A stretch of DNA of 64,000 nt, taken from positions 124,001 through 188,000 of the forward strand of contig NZ_VWRN01000034.1 of assembly GCF_008632125.1 (NCBI RefSeq). Reading direction: 5' to 3'. A program made the position numbers and the translations under genes. Below the pieces are notes generated by a model that saw only the letters and a list, made by a program, of their open reading frames with translations, searched no databases and had not been told where the DNA came from. Every line of letters begins with the position of its first letter. Position 1 is the first letter of the stretch. The DNA is from Cupriavidus cauae (lineage in GTDB: Bacteria > Pseudomonadota > Gammaproteobacteria > Burkholderiales > Burkholderiaceae). Positions 1 through 9,049 of this stretch are shown piece after piece.

Positions 1-974
1 GAGAACTTCGGGTAGTACTCGGCCATTGCTTCGCCGATTCGGGCATTGGCCGCGGCGAGCCGGCGTTCGGCGGCGATCAGGTCGGGCCGGCGCTGAAGCA
101 GCTCCGCGGGCGTACCCATCTCGGTGATCCGCGGCGTCGCGGGAATCGGTGCCGCGGCTTCGAGTTCGGCGCGATGGGTGCCGGGCGGGACACCCAACAT
201 CACGTCCAGCGCGTTCATCGCCGCATCGAGGCCCGTCTGCAGGACGGGAACGGTGGCCTGGACGCGCGCCAGCGCCCCTTCGGTCTGTCGCACTTGATAC
301 TCGGCGGCCAGTCCCTTCGCGTACAGCAACCCGACTTTCGCCAGCAGGTCCTGCTGCGTGCCGACTTGCCGCCGGGCGATGTCCAGACGCGACTGCAAGC
401 CCCGGATGGCGATGTAGATGTCCGCCGTCTGCGCGGCCACCGCCAGCCGGGCCGCCACGGCACTGGCCTGCGTCGCTTGATAGTCGGCCAGCGCGGCTTC
501 GCGGCCGCGTCGCAGCCCACCGAACACGTGCACCTCCCAGCTCGCTCCCACGCCCACTTCGTAGGCACTTCCCCACCTGTCGTATCCGGGCGTGGCATTG
601 AGGACCTGTCCCAGCGGCGTTTCTATCGACTGATGCGCACGGGCGGCCGAGCCGCTCACCACGCCTGACGGCAGCAAGGCCGCGTTGGCAGCCTTGAGTC
701 CGGCGCGCGCCCGCGTGACGCGCGCCTGCGCCTGCGCGAGGTCCAGGTTCTGTTCCAGCGCCCACGACACGAAGCGCGGCAACAGTGGATCTCCAAACGA
801 CTGCCACCAGGTCGCGAGCTCGGCGGCAGGCATGCCCCGCTCCTGTTTGACGGCCGCCTGCCCGATGTAATGGCTGGCAATGGGCGGGTCGGGCCGGCGG
901 TAGTCGGGACCCACCGCGCAGCCAGCCATCACGCCGGCGCACAGCAGCAGAACGAGGGGACGGCGGGAAGGCAT
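1..974 (-). CDS. RND efflux outer-membrane lipoprotein, NodT family (partial, C-terminus beyond window)
   Basis: Reading leftward from the ATG at 974 gives an open frame to the window edge, about 324 residues. It begins with a short lipoprotein signal ending in MAGC at residues 16-19, then CAVGPDYRRP, the classic opening of NodT-type outer-membrane factors. Late in the frame come RRPDLIAAERRLAAANARIG and AEYYPKF, also family hallmarks. Such proteins trimerise into the TolC-like exit duct of tripartite pumps. It is transcribed away from the TetR gene and, with the adaptor and pump beyond that gene, completes one efflux system. About 130-150 residues are missing at the C-terminus, judged from usual family length. 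Confidence 0.93.
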   Translation of the reverse strand, partial: MPSRRPLVLLLCAGVMAGCAVGPDYRRPDPPIASHYIGQAAVKQERGMPAAELATWWQSFGDPLLPRFVSWALEQNLDLAQAQARVTRARAGLKAANAALLPSGVVSGSAARAHQSIETPLGQVLNATPGYDRWGSAYEVGVGASWEVHVFGGLRRGREAALADYQATQASAVAARLAVAAQTADIYIAIRGLQSRLDIARRQVGTQQDLLAKVGLLYAKGLAAEYQVRQTEGALARVQATVPVLQTGLDAAMNALDVMLGVPPGTHRAELEAAAPIPATPRITEMGTPAELLQRRPDLIAAERRLAAANARIGEAMAEYYPKF

Positions 975-984
975 GGGCGGAACC

Positions 985-1036
985 TTGGGTGGGTGGATGA
1001 GAGTGACTATAATACAAATCGGTCACTCGTTGTCAA
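985..1036. promoter_or_regulatory. Overlapping divergent promoters with a TetR-type operator
   Basis: The rightward promoter is TTGGGT (985-990), 17 nt, TATAAT (1008-1013), leading to the TetR gene. The leftward promoter is TTGACA (read from 1036 to 1031), 16 nt, TATTAT (1014-1009), leading to the outer-membrane gene. Both -10 elements lie inside an inverted repeat, GAGTGAC-N14-GTCACTC (1001-1028). Its GTGAC-N14-GTCAC core (1003-1026) recurs at 1695-1718. A dimeric repressor here would block both promoters. Binding by the adjacent TetR protein is inferred. Confidence 0.75.
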
Positions 1037-1064
1037 CCCTTACCGCACGGGGTAATCTGATGGA

Positions 1065-1682
1065 ATGACCAAGACACGTTCTCCCGCGCCCCAGCTTCGA
1101 GGGCCGTCGGACCATGATGTCCGACACCAGATCGTCGAAGCGGCGACCGAATACTTCGGCCTTTACGGCTATGAGAAGACGACCGTCTCCGACCTGGCGA
1201 AGGCCATCGGCTTTTCCAAGGCCTACATCTACAAGTTCTTCGACTCCAAGCAGGCGATCGGCGAGGTCATCTGCTCCAACCGCCTGAGCGCGATCATGGC
1301 GGCCGTCGACGAAGCCGTTGCCGACGTCTCCTCCGCGTCGGAGCGGCTGCGCCGCATGTTCGGCGCGCTGGTCGAGGCCGGCAGCCACCTCTTTTTCAAC
1401 GACCGCAAGCTCTACGACATCGCCGCGACCTCGGCCAGCGAGTCCTGGCCGTCGGTTCGCGCCTACGAGGACCACCTCAGGAACCTGGTGCTGCAGATCC
1501 TGCGCGATGGCCGCGAGTCCGGCGAGTTCGAGCGCAAGACTCCGCTGGACGAGGCGGCCAACGCGATCTTCCTGGTGATGCGGCCGTACATCAATCCGCT
1601 GCTGCTGCAGCACAACCTCGACAATGCCGCCGAAGCCACACGACACCTGTCCAGCCTGATATTGCGCAGCCTGGCACCGTAA
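1065..1682 (+). CDS. TetR/AcrR-family transcriptional repressor of the efflux genes
   Basis: A 205-residue protein with an N-terminal TetR helix-turn-helix (about residues 20-70, including the TTVSDLAKAIGFSKAYIYKFF stretch in part and the following DSKQAIGEVI). An all-helical ligand and dimerisation domain follows. Length is normal for the family. It sits between a divergent outer-membrane efflux gene and a co-oriented adaptor/pump pair, and two copies of one palindrome flank it, so it probably represses both arms and itself. The inducer cannot be deduced from sequence. Confidence 0.9.
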   Translation: MTKTRSPAPQLRGPSDHDVRHQIVEAATEYFGLYGYEKTTVSDLAKAIGFSKAYIYKFFDSKQAIGEVICSNRLSAIMAAVDEAVADVSSASERLRRMFGALVEAGSHLFFNDRKLYDIAATSASESWPSVRAYEDHLRNLVLQILRDGRESGEFERKTPLDEAANAIFLVMRPYINPLLLQHNLDNAAEATRHLSSLILRSLAP

Positions 1683-1694
1683 GTTTTCTCCCTG

Positions 1695-1729
1695 TGACCA
1701 TTGACTAAATTGGTCACACGAATAAAAAT
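1695..1729 (+). promoter_or_regulatory. Second TetR-type operator with candidate promoter for the adaptor-pump pair
   Basis: A perfect inverted repeat TGTGACCA-N10-TGGTCACA contains the core GTGAC-N14-GTCAC (1695-1718), the same arms and spacing as the operator at 1003-1026. A -35-like TTGACT (1702-1707) lies inside it, with a weak -10-like TAAAAA at 1724-1729 (16-nt spacer). The adaptor ATG follows at 1760. Confidence 0.65.
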
Positions 1730-1759
1730 GGGGATTCGACTCCGTCAGGAAGGATTCCC

Positions 1760-2863
1760 ATGCTCCGGCGCCTTGCCTCCTTTGCCATCTGCCTGTTGCC
1801 GCTCGCGCTCGCGGCATGCGGCGACACCTCTGCCTCCGATCCGCGCACGGAGGCCCCGCTGGTCAGGGTGGGAACGGTGCAATCCGCATCCGCCCCGTCG
1901 CGGTCGTTCACGGGGATCGTGGCCGCCCGGGTGCAGAGCGACCTTGGCTTTCGCGTCTCCGGCAAGGTGCTGGAGCGCCTCGTCGATACCGGGCAGACCG
2001 TCAGGCGCGGCCAGCCGCTGATGCGCATGGACCCGCTGGACCTGGGATTGCAGGCGCGGGCGCAGCGCGAGGCGGTCGCCGCGGCGCGGGCGCGCGCCAG
2101 GCAAACGGCGGACGACGAAGCGCGCTACCGCGATCTGGTCGCCGAAGGCGCTGTGTCGGCGTCCGCATACGATCAGATCAAGGCCGCGGCCGATTCGGCC
2201 CGCGCGCAACTCAATGCCGCCGAGGCGCAGGCGGACGTCGCGCAGAATGCGTCGAGCTACGCCGTGCTGCTTGCCGATGCGGATGGCGTCGTGGTGGAGA
2301 CGCTGGTCGAGCCAGGTCAGGTCGTCAGCGCCGGCCAGCCGGTGGTGCGCCTGGCGCGGGCAGGACAACGCGAAGCCGTCGTGCATCTGCCCGAGACGCT
2401 GCGGCCGGCCGTGGGGTCAGTCGCGCAGGCCAGGCTGTACGGAAACGGAGAGGCCGCCGTGCCGGCGAAGTTGCGGCAGATATCCAGTGCGGCCGATCGG
2501 CTCAGCCGTACCTTCGAGGCCCGCTACGTGCTCGAAGGCGCGCTGGCCCAGGCGCCGCTCGGTGCCACCGTCACCGTCGAGATTCCGGACGGCACGAATG
2601 CCACCCCGTCGTTGCTGGTACCGGTCGGCGCATTGTTCGATCCCGGCAAGGGGCCGGGCGTCTGGGTCATCGAAGGAAGCCCGGCGAAGGCGGTCTGGCG
2701 CTCCGTCAAGGTGCTCGCCTTGACCGACGACATGGCCCAGGTGTCGGGCAATCTCAAGCTCGGGGACCGGATCGTATCGCTGGGGGCCCATCTGCTGCGT
2801 GAGGGCGAGACCGTCAGGCCTGTCGGCGATGGCGAAGCGACGACCGCCGGAGAACGTCGATGA
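1760..2863 (+). CDS. RND efflux periplasmic adaptor (membrane-fusion lipoprotein)
   Basis: 367 residues. The signal peptide ends in a lipobox (LALAAC, Cys near residue 20), so the mature adaptor should be anchored to the inner membrane. The barrel-sandwich halves are visible as DLGFRVSGKVLERLVDTGQ and DADGVVVETLVEPGQVVSAG, separated by an Ala/Gln-rich helical hairpin (about residues 105-165). A C-terminal beta-barrel and membrane-proximal domain follow. It would bridge the pump encoded next to the outer-membrane duct. Its stop overlaps the pump start by 4 nt (ATGA), which indicates translational coupling. Confidence 0.92.
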   Translation: MLRRLASFAICLLPLALAACGDTSASDPRTEAPLVRVGTVQSASAPSRSFTGIVAARVQSDLGFRVSGKVLERLVDTGQTVRRGQPLMRMDPLDLGLQARAQREAVAAARARARQTADDEARYRDLVAEGAVSASAYDQIKAAADSARAQLNAAEAQADVAQNASSYAVLLADADGVVVETLVEPGQVVSAGQPVVRLARAGQREAVVHLPETLRPAVGSVAQARLYGNGEAAVPAKLRQISSAADRLSRTFEARYVLEGALAQAPLGATVTVEIPDGTNATPSLLVPVGALFDPGKGPGVWVIEGSPAKAVWRSVKVLALTDDMAQVSGNLKLGDRIVSLGAHLLREGETVRPVGDGEATTAGERR

Positions 2864-5800
2864 CCGAGGGGCGTTTCAATCTTTCGGCGCTGGCAGTGCG
2901 CGAGCGCTCCATCACGCTGTTCCTGATCGTCCTGATCTCCGCCGCGGGCATTCTCGCGTTCTTCCAGCTCGGCCGCGCGGAAGACCCGCCGTTCACGGTC
3001 AAGCAGATGACCATCGTCACCGCATGGCCGGGCGCGACAGCGCAGGAAATGCAGGACCAGGTCGTCGAGCCGCTGGAGAAGCGCATGCAGGAGCTGCGGT
3101 GGTATGACCGCACCGAGACCTACACGCGCCCCGGACTGGCCTTCACCATGGTGTCGCTGCTCGACAGGACGCCGCCTTCGGAGGTCCAGGAGGAGTTCTA
3201 TCAGGCCCGCAAGAAACTCGGCGACGAGGCGAAGAGGTTGCCCGCCGGTGTCATCGGACCCATGATCAACGACGAGTATGCGGACGTCACCTTTGCACTG
3301 CTGGCGCTCAAGGCCAAAGGCGAGCCGCAGCGGCTGCTGGCGCGCGAGGCGGAAGCGCTGCGTCAGCAACTGCTGCACGTGCCGGGGGTGAAGAAGGTCA
3401 ACATCATCGGCGAGCAGCCCGAACGCATCTTCGTCTCCTTCTCCCACGACCGCCTCGCCACGCTGGGCGTCACGCCGCAGGGCATCTTCGCGGCGCTCAG
3501 CGCGCAGAACGTGCTGACCCCTGCCGGTTCCATCGAAACCCGGGGGCCGCAGGTCTTCATCCGCGTCGATGGCGCGTTCGACAAGCTGGAGACAATCCGC
3601 CAGACCCCGATCACCGCGCAGGGCCGAACGCTGAAGCTGTCGGATGTGGCGACCGTCGAGCGCGGCTACGAAGACCCCGCCACCTTCCTGGTCCGCAACA
3701 ACGGCGAACCGGCATTGCTGCTGGGCATCGTCATGCGCGATGGCTGGAACGGGCTCGACCTGGGCAAGGCGCTCGAGGCGGAAACCACCAAAATCAACGC
3801 GGCGCTGCCGCTGGGAATGACCCTGACCAAGGTCACGGATCAGTCGGTCAATATCAGCTCGGCGGTCAACGAGTTCATGGCCAAGTTTTTCGCCGCCCTG
3901 CTCGTCGTGATGGTGGTCTGCTTCCTCAGCATGGGCTGGCGCGTCGGTCTCGTCGTCGCGGCCGCGGTGCCGCTGACGTTGGCGGCCGTGTTCGTCATCA
4001 TGGTCGCCACCGGCAAGAACTTCGACCGTATCACGCTCGGCTCGCTGATCCTGGCGCTTGGGCTGCTGGTCGACGACGCCATCATTGCCATCGAAATGAT
4101 GGTGGTGAAGATGGAGGAAGGCTATAGCCGTCTCGCCGCCTCGGCCTACGCCTGGAGCCACACGGCGGCGCCGATGCTGTCCGGCACGCTGGTCACCGCC
4201 ATCGGCTTCATGCCCAACGGCTTCGCGCGTTCCACGGCGGGCGAATACACCAGCAACATGTTCTGGATCGTCGGCATTGCGCTGATCGCATCGTGGGTCG
4301 TGGCGGTGGCATTCACGCCCTACCTGGGCGTCAGGATGCTGCCGGACATCCGGAAGATCGAAGGGGGGCACGATGCCATCTACAACACTCGCCACTACCA
4401 ACGCCTGCGCGCGGTGCTGCGGCACGTCATCGCCCGCAAATGGCTGGTGGCCGGCACCGTCGTCGCGGCATTCGTGGTGGCGATCCTCGGCATGGGGCTG
4501 GTCAAGAAGCAGTTCTTTCCGACCTCCGACCGGCCCGAGGTGCTTGTCGAAGTGCAGATGCCCTATGGCACCGCGATCGAGCAAACCGCCGCCGCGACGG
4601 CGAAGGTCGAAGCCTGGCTGGCGAAGCAGAGCGAGGCGAAGGTCGTGACGTCCTACATCGGCCAGGGCGCTCCCCGCTTCTACCTGGCCATGGCGCCGGA
4701 ACTGCCCGATCCGTCATTCGCCAAGATCGTGGTGCTGACCGGCAACCAGCAGGAACGGGAAGCCCTCAAAGCCAGGCTGCGCCGGGCGGTCGCCGATGGG
4801 CTGGCCGCCGAGGCACGCGCGCGCGTGACCCAGCTCGTATTCGGTCCCTATTCGCCGTTTCCGGTGGCGTTCCGTGTCATGGGCCCGGACCCGGACAAGC
4901 TGCGCGCCATCGCCGCGCGCGTCGAGTCGGTCATGCATGCCAATCCGATGATGCGTACGGTCAATACGGATTGGGGTCCGCGTGTTCCCACCTTGCGCTT
5001 CACGCTGGACCAGGATCGTCTGCAGGCCATCGGGCTGACGTCGAGCTCGGTGGCCCTGCAGCTGCAGTTCCTGCTGAGCGGGGTGCCGCTTACCGAGGTC
5101 CGCGAGGACATTCGATCGGTACAGGTGGTGGGCCGCGCGGCCGGCGATATCCGCCTCGATCCGTCGAAGATCGCCGGCTTCACGCTGGAAGGAGCGGCCG
5201 GCCAGCGCATTCCGCTGTCGCAGGCAGGAACCGTTTCCGTCCGCATGGAGGACCCCATCCTGCGGCGCCGCGATCGCACGCCGACCATCACCGTGCGAGG
5301 CGACATCGCCGAAGACTTGCAACCTCCGGACGTATCGAGCGCCGTCATGAACGAGCTGCAGCCGATCGTCGATGCGCTTCCCGCCGGCTATCGGATCGAA
5401 CAGGCGGGCTCGATCGAGGAATCCGGCAAGGCGACGGTGGCGATGCTGCCGCTGTTCCCGATCATGATCGCGCTGACGCTGCTCGTCATCATCCTGCAGG
5501 TGCGCTCGATTGCAGCGATGGTGATGGTGTTCGCGACCAGTCCGCTCGGCCTGATCGGCGTCGTGCCGACCCTGCTGATTTTCCGGGAGCCGTTCGGCAT
5601 CAATGCGCTGGTCGGCCTGATCGCGCTGTCCGGCATCCTGATGCGCAATACGCTGATCCTGATCGGCCAGATCCACCATAACGAGCAACAGGGACTCAGT
5701 CCGTACCACGCCGTCGTCGAGGCCACCGTGCAGCGTGCGCGGCCGGTGATATTGACGGCCCTGGCGGCGATCCTGGCGTTCATTCCGCTGACGCATTCGG

Positions 5801-6006
5801 TGTTCTGGGGAACGCTCGCCTACACGCTGATCGGCGGCACGTTCGCGGGGACGGTGCTGACCCTGGTGTTCCTGCCGGCCATGTACTCCATCTGGTTCAG
5901 GATCCGTCCCGCCACGGATCGCCCTCCCCTCGATCGCGACGCCGGCGACGCGAATCGGCCGACGCGGGAGCACTGGCAGGAGCGGGAGCCGGTCACGGGC
6001 GGCTAG
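2860..6006 (+). CDS. RND-family multidrug efflux pump, inner-membrane subunit
   Basis: 1048 residues, the normal size for a hydrophobe/amphiphile RND pump. The first transmembrane helix is near residues 15-35, followed by a large periplasmic loop, a membrane block with the proton-relay pair of aspartates in GLLVDDAIIAIEMM, then a second loop and a second membrane block ending near residue 1020. It takes compounds from the periplasm or outer leaflet and exports them with the adaptor and outer-membrane duct, driven by protons. Substrates are not predictable from sequence. Confidence 0.95.
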   Translation: MTEGRFNLSALAVRERSITLFLIVLISAAGILAFFQLGRAEDPPFTVKQMTIVTAWPGATAQEMQDQVVEPLEKRMQELRWYDRTETYTRPGLAFTMVSLLDRTPPSEVQEEFYQARKKLGDEAKRLPAGVIGPMINDEYADVTFALLALKAKGEPQRLLAREAEALRQQLLHVPGVKKVNIIGEQPERIFVSFSHDRLATLGVTPQGIFAALSAQNVLTPAGSIETRGPQVFIRVDGAFDKLETIRQTPITAQGRTLKLSDVATVERGYEDPATFLVRNNGEPALLLGIVMRDGWNGLDLGKALEAETTKINAALPLGMTLTKVTDQSVNISSAVNEFMAKFFAALLVVMVVCFLSMGWRVGLVVAAAVPLTLAAVFVIMVATGKNFDRITLGSLILALGLLVDDAIIAIEMMVVKMEEGYSRLAASAYAWSHTAAPMLSGTLVTAIGFMPNGFARSTAGEYTSNMFWIVGIALIASWVVAVAFTPYLGVRMLPDIRKIEGGHDAIYNTRHYQRLRAVLRHVIARKWLVAGTVVAAFVVAILGMGLVKKQFFPTSDRPEVLVEVQMPYGTAIEQTAAATAKVEAWLAKQSEAKVVTSYIGQGAPRFYLAMAPELPDPSFAKIVVLTGNQQEREALKARLRRAVADGLAAEARARVTQLVFGPYSPFPVAFRVMGPDPDKLRAIAARVESVMHANPMMRTVNTDWGPRVPTLRFTLDQDRLQAIGLTSSSVALQLQFLLSGVPLTEVREDIRSVQVVGRAAGDIRLDPSKIAGFTLEGAAGQRIPLSQAGTVSVRMEDPILRRRDRTPTITVRGDIAEDLQPPDVSSAVMNELQPIVDALPAGYRIEQAGSIEESGKATVAMLPLFPIMIALTLLVIILQVRSIAAMVMVFATSPLGLIGVVPTLLIFREPFGINALVGLIALSGILMRNTLILIGQIHHNEQQGLSPYHAVVEATVQRARPVILTALAAILAFIPLTHSVFWGTLAYTLIGGTFAGTVLTLVFLPAMYSIWFRIRPATDRPPLDRDAGDANRPTREHWQEREPVTGG

Positions 6007-6039
6007 CCGCGTCCGGCCGAAAGCCGGGTGTGGCAGACC

Positions 6040-6834
6040 TCAGGCCATCTCGCTCTCGAGCCGGCGCATCCGCGCCTGTATCGTCGCGGACAGCGCCATC
6101 AATGGCCCGGCCAGGTCGGCCTCGACGGTCTCCATATCCTGTTGCGTCGATACGCTGACGTTCAGGACATGGACGCCGTAGCCACTGATCTGCAGCGGCG
6201 TCGCCATGGCAACCACCTGCGGCTGCCATGACGCCACGCAGTAGCCCTTCTCGCGCACCGAAACGACGGCCGCCTCGATTTCGCGGCACAGGCGGCTCCA
6301 GCCGCGGCCCCGGTGTTTTTCTGCCATCGCCAGCAACATCGCCTGGAACGCGTCGGGGGCGAGCGTCGCGAGGTAGGCCCGTCCCAGCGAGGTCAATGCC
6401 ATCGGGATGCGCTGCCCGCTGACGACCGTTCGCAACGACTGCCGCCGGTTGTAGCGGAACGACTCGAGATAGACCATCTCGTCGCCGTCGGCGGCGGCCA
6501 GGCCGACATTGATCTTGTGCCGCACGGCGGCCTCCACCATCACCGGCGTCGCGACCTTGAGGATCTGCGAGCCGTCGCGCATGGCGTGGGCCATGCTGAG
6601 CACCGACACGCCGAGCCGATAGGCGCGCAAGCGCGGGACGTATTCGAGCATGCCGGTCTCGATCAGCGATTGCGTCAGGCGGCTGACGGTCGATCGGGAC
6701 AGGCCGGTTCGCTCGGCGATCTCGCCGTTGCCCAGCATCGAGGAGCCGGCGCGGAACGCGCGCAGCACGGCGATTCCGCGTTCGAGCGAGCGATTGGGTG
6801 TTGCCTTGCCTTGGCCTGGCTTGATCCGTTCCAT
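6040..6834 (-). CDS. IclR-family transcriptional regulator
   Basis: 264 residues from the ATG at 6834 (MERIKPGQGK). An in-frame upstream ATG at 6888 would add 18 residues that do not resemble the family. An N-terminal winged helix-turn-helix (GNGEIAERTGLSRSTVSRL) is followed by the IclR effector-binding domain, including SLGRAYLATL and a C-terminal VLNVSVS segment. It is the last gene of the leftward catabolic operon that begins with the Bug receptor. A palindrome upstream of that operon (11023-11041) is the likely target. The effector is probably the imported acid or its CoA ester, which is inference. Confidence 0.9.
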   Translation of the reverse strand: MERIKPGQGKATPNRSLERGIAVLRAFRAGSSMLGNGEIAERTGLSRSTVSRLTQSLIETGMLEYVPRLRAYRLGVSVLSMAHAMRDGSQILKVATPVMVEAAVRHKINVGLAAADGDEMVYLESFRYNRRQSLRTVVSGQRIPMALTSLGRAYLATLAPDAFQAMLLAMAEKHRGRGWSRLCREIEAAVVSVREKGYCVASWQPQVVAMATPLQISGYGVHVLNVSVSTQQDMETVEADLAGPLMALSATIQARMRRLESEMA

Positions 6835-6939
6835 GCCGACAGTGTATTCGGCAGGAGCGTGCTCCATGGCGGATCGGCTCGTTCGCATGCAGGAGGGGAC
6901 CGCGCCATCGATGGCTGCAAAGGGGCGGCCCCCCTTGCC

Positions 6940-9045
6940 TCATTCCCCCTTGCCCCCGCCGGCCAATATCGCCACCCCATCGACCGCCACGACGCCCTGA
7001 CCCTGGGGCAAGACGAACACCGGGTTGATCTCGGCCTCCACCAGCCTGTCGCCGAGCGTGACTACCATCCGCGAGAAGGCGACGATGGCGTCCGCCAGCG
7101 CGTCCACGTCGGCGACCGGACGACCGCGGTAGCCTTGCAGCAGCGGCGCGGTCTTCAGCCGCTGGATCATCTCGAACGCGGCCTGCCGCGTCAGCCCCTG
7201 GCCCGGTGGCAACAGGCGCAGCGTGGTATCGCTGAACAGCTCCGCGGCAACGCCGCCCATGCCCAGCAGGATGGCGGTACCCAGCTCGTCGCGGTGCATG
7301 CCGAGGATAACCTCGACGCCGCCCCTGACCATTTCCTGCACCAGGTAACGCTCGGGCGCGATGCCCGTCGCGGACTGGACCGCCGCCGCCATCGTTGCCA
7401 GCCGTCCCGCCACCTCGTCAGCCGGAACATTGACCGCCACGCCGCCGATATCGCTCTTGTGCGCGATCTCGGCCGACAGCACCTTCAGCACGACATTGCC
7501 GCCGAAGTCCCGCGCGGCGGCGCTCGCCTCCTCGCCGTTGCCGACGATGACCTCCTTCGCCACCGGGATGCCAAAGCGCGCGAAAAACGCCTTGGCCGCG
7601 GCCTCGTCCAGCGAACCCGTAGCGACCGTACCGAGGTCAGGCAACGGCAGCGCCGGCGTGCCCTCGTCGGCGTCCGTCGCGGTCCTGCCGGCCCGCCACA
7701 TGGCGTCGAGCGCCACGGTGCATGCCTCCGGCGCGGTGAAGGCCGGCACGCCGCGGCGGTTGAGCAGCGATCCCACTTCTGGCGCATGCGGGCTGACGAA
7801 GGCGATCACCGGCTTGTCGCTGTCCGGAAGACAGTCGCGGATGGCATTGGCCATCAGGTCCGGCATCGCCAGACCGGACGAGCCGACGATCACGGATACC
7901 GCGTCATAGCTCGGACTATCGAGCAGGATGCGGATCGCGGCGCGCAGCAGGTCCGGCTGCAAGCCCGCCAGCGTCACGTCGATCGGATTGCGGTCGAGCG
8001 CCGCATGGTCGCCCTTCTGCAGCGCGCGCAGCTTTGCCGCGGTGTCTTCGTCCGGTGCGGGCGTCTCGAAGCCGGCCAGCCCCAGGCTGTCCGAGACCAG
8101 GGTGCCGGCACCACCGGTCGAAGTCAGGATGGCGATGCGCTTGCCGCGCAGCTTGCGCCCGGCCGCCAGCGCCGCCGGCATGTCGAGCAGGTCCGAGAAG
8201 TTCTGCGCGCGGATCACGCCAACCTGCTCGAACAGCGCGTCGTACATGCGGTCCGCGCCGGCCAGCGCGCCGGTGTGCGACACGGCGGCCCGTGCCCCGC
8301 TCTCCGAGCGGCCGATCTTGAACGCGACGACCGGCTTGCCGGCGCGCCTCGCCTTCAGCGCGGCACGGCGGAAGGTTTCCGGATTGCGCACGCTCTCCAC
8401 GTACAGCGCGATCACGCGGGTGGCCTCGTCGTCGGCCAGGTAGTCGATGAAGTCGGCGAGGTCCAGGTCCACCTCGTTGCTGGTGGAGATCAGCTTGCTC
8501 AGCCCGATGCCGCGTGCCGCGGCGCGCGACAGCAAGGCACCGAGGATGCCGCCGCTTTGCGACACCACCCCGATGCTGCCCGCCGGAAACCGGTCCATCT
8601 CGAGCGCGCCGCTGGCTGACAGCGGAATATTGTCGGTCAGATTGACCAGCCCGATGGTGTTCGGCCCGAGCAGGCGCATGCTGCCGGCCGCCTCGATCAG
8701 CTCGGCCTGGCGTCGTGCGCCTTCCGCGCCGGTCTCGGTATAGCCGCTCGCCAGCACGATCGCAGCGCCGGCACCGCGGGCCGCCAACTCGCGCACCGCC
8801 ACGTGAGCACGCTCGGCGCCGAGCAGCACGATGCCGACGTCCGGCACCTCCGGCAGCGAGGCGATATCGGGATAGCAGCGCAGCCCGTCGATCGAATCGA
8901 CCTTGGGGTTGACCGGGTAGATCGCCCCGCTGAAGCCGTGCTTGCGCAGGTAGGACACGGGACGGCCGGCGGTCTTGGCGGGGTCCGCCGAAGCGCCGAT
9001 CACGGCGACGCTGCGCGGCTTGACCAGTCGTTGAATGGCGTTCAT
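6940..9045 (-). CDS. NDP-forming acyl-CoA synthetase (fused alpha/beta, acetate-CoA ligase family)
   Basis: 701 residues. The N-terminal CoA-binding Rossmann domain starts MNAIQRLVKPRSVAVIGASA and includes YPVNPK. The succinyl-CoA-ligase-like middle carries SHTGALAG, whose His matches the phosphohistidine position of the family. The C-terminal ATP-grasp domain includes VVLKVLSAEIAHKSDIGGV and EMVRGGVEVILG. The reaction is acid + ATP + CoA to acyl-CoA + ADP + phosphate. The stop of the hydratase gene lies 4 nt upstream, so they are co-transcribed. The acid is unknown, and other family members are protein acetyltransferases but carry a GNAT domain absent here. Confidence 0.9.
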   Translation of the reverse strand: MNAIQRLVKPRSVAVIGASADPAKTAGRPVSYLRKHGFSGAIYPVNPKVDSIDGLRCYPDIASLPEVPDVGIVLLGAERAHVAVRELAARGAGAAIVLASGYTETGAEGARRQAELIEAAGSMRLLGPNTIGLVNLTDNIPLSASGALEMDRFPAGSIGVVSQSGGILGALLSRAAARGIGLSKLISTSNEVDLDLADFIDYLADDEATRVIALYVESVRNPETFRRAALKARRAGKPVVAFKIGRSESGARAAVSHTGALAGADRMYDALFEQVGVIRAQNFSDLLDMPAALAAGRKLRGKRIAILTSTGGAGTLVSDSLGLAGFETPAPDEDTAAKLRALQKGDHAALDRNPIDVTLAGLQPDLLRAAIRILLDSPSYDAVSVIVGSSGLAMPDLMANAIRDCLPDSDKPVIAFVSPHAPEVGSLLNRRGVPAFTAPEACTVALDAMWRAGRTATDADEGTPALPLPDLGTVATGSLDEAAAKAFFARFGIPVAKEVIVGNGEEASAAARDFGGNVVLKVLSAEIAHKSDIGGVAVNVPADEVAGRLATMAAAVQSATGIAPERYLVQEMVRGGVEVILGMHRDELGTAILLGMGGVAAELFSDTTLRLLPPGQGLTRQAAFEMIQRLKTAPLLQGYRGRPVADVDALADAIVAFSRMVVTLGDRLVEAEINPVFVLPQGQGVVAVDGVAILAGGGKGE

Positions 9046-9049
9046 GGTG

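Noticed and set aside
2524-4584. 686-codon leftward frame opposite the adaptor and pump genes
   Set aside because: It is antisense to two clear RND genes and rich in His/Arg/Asp/Gln, the usual product of reading the complement of GC-rich coding DNA. No recognisable domain.
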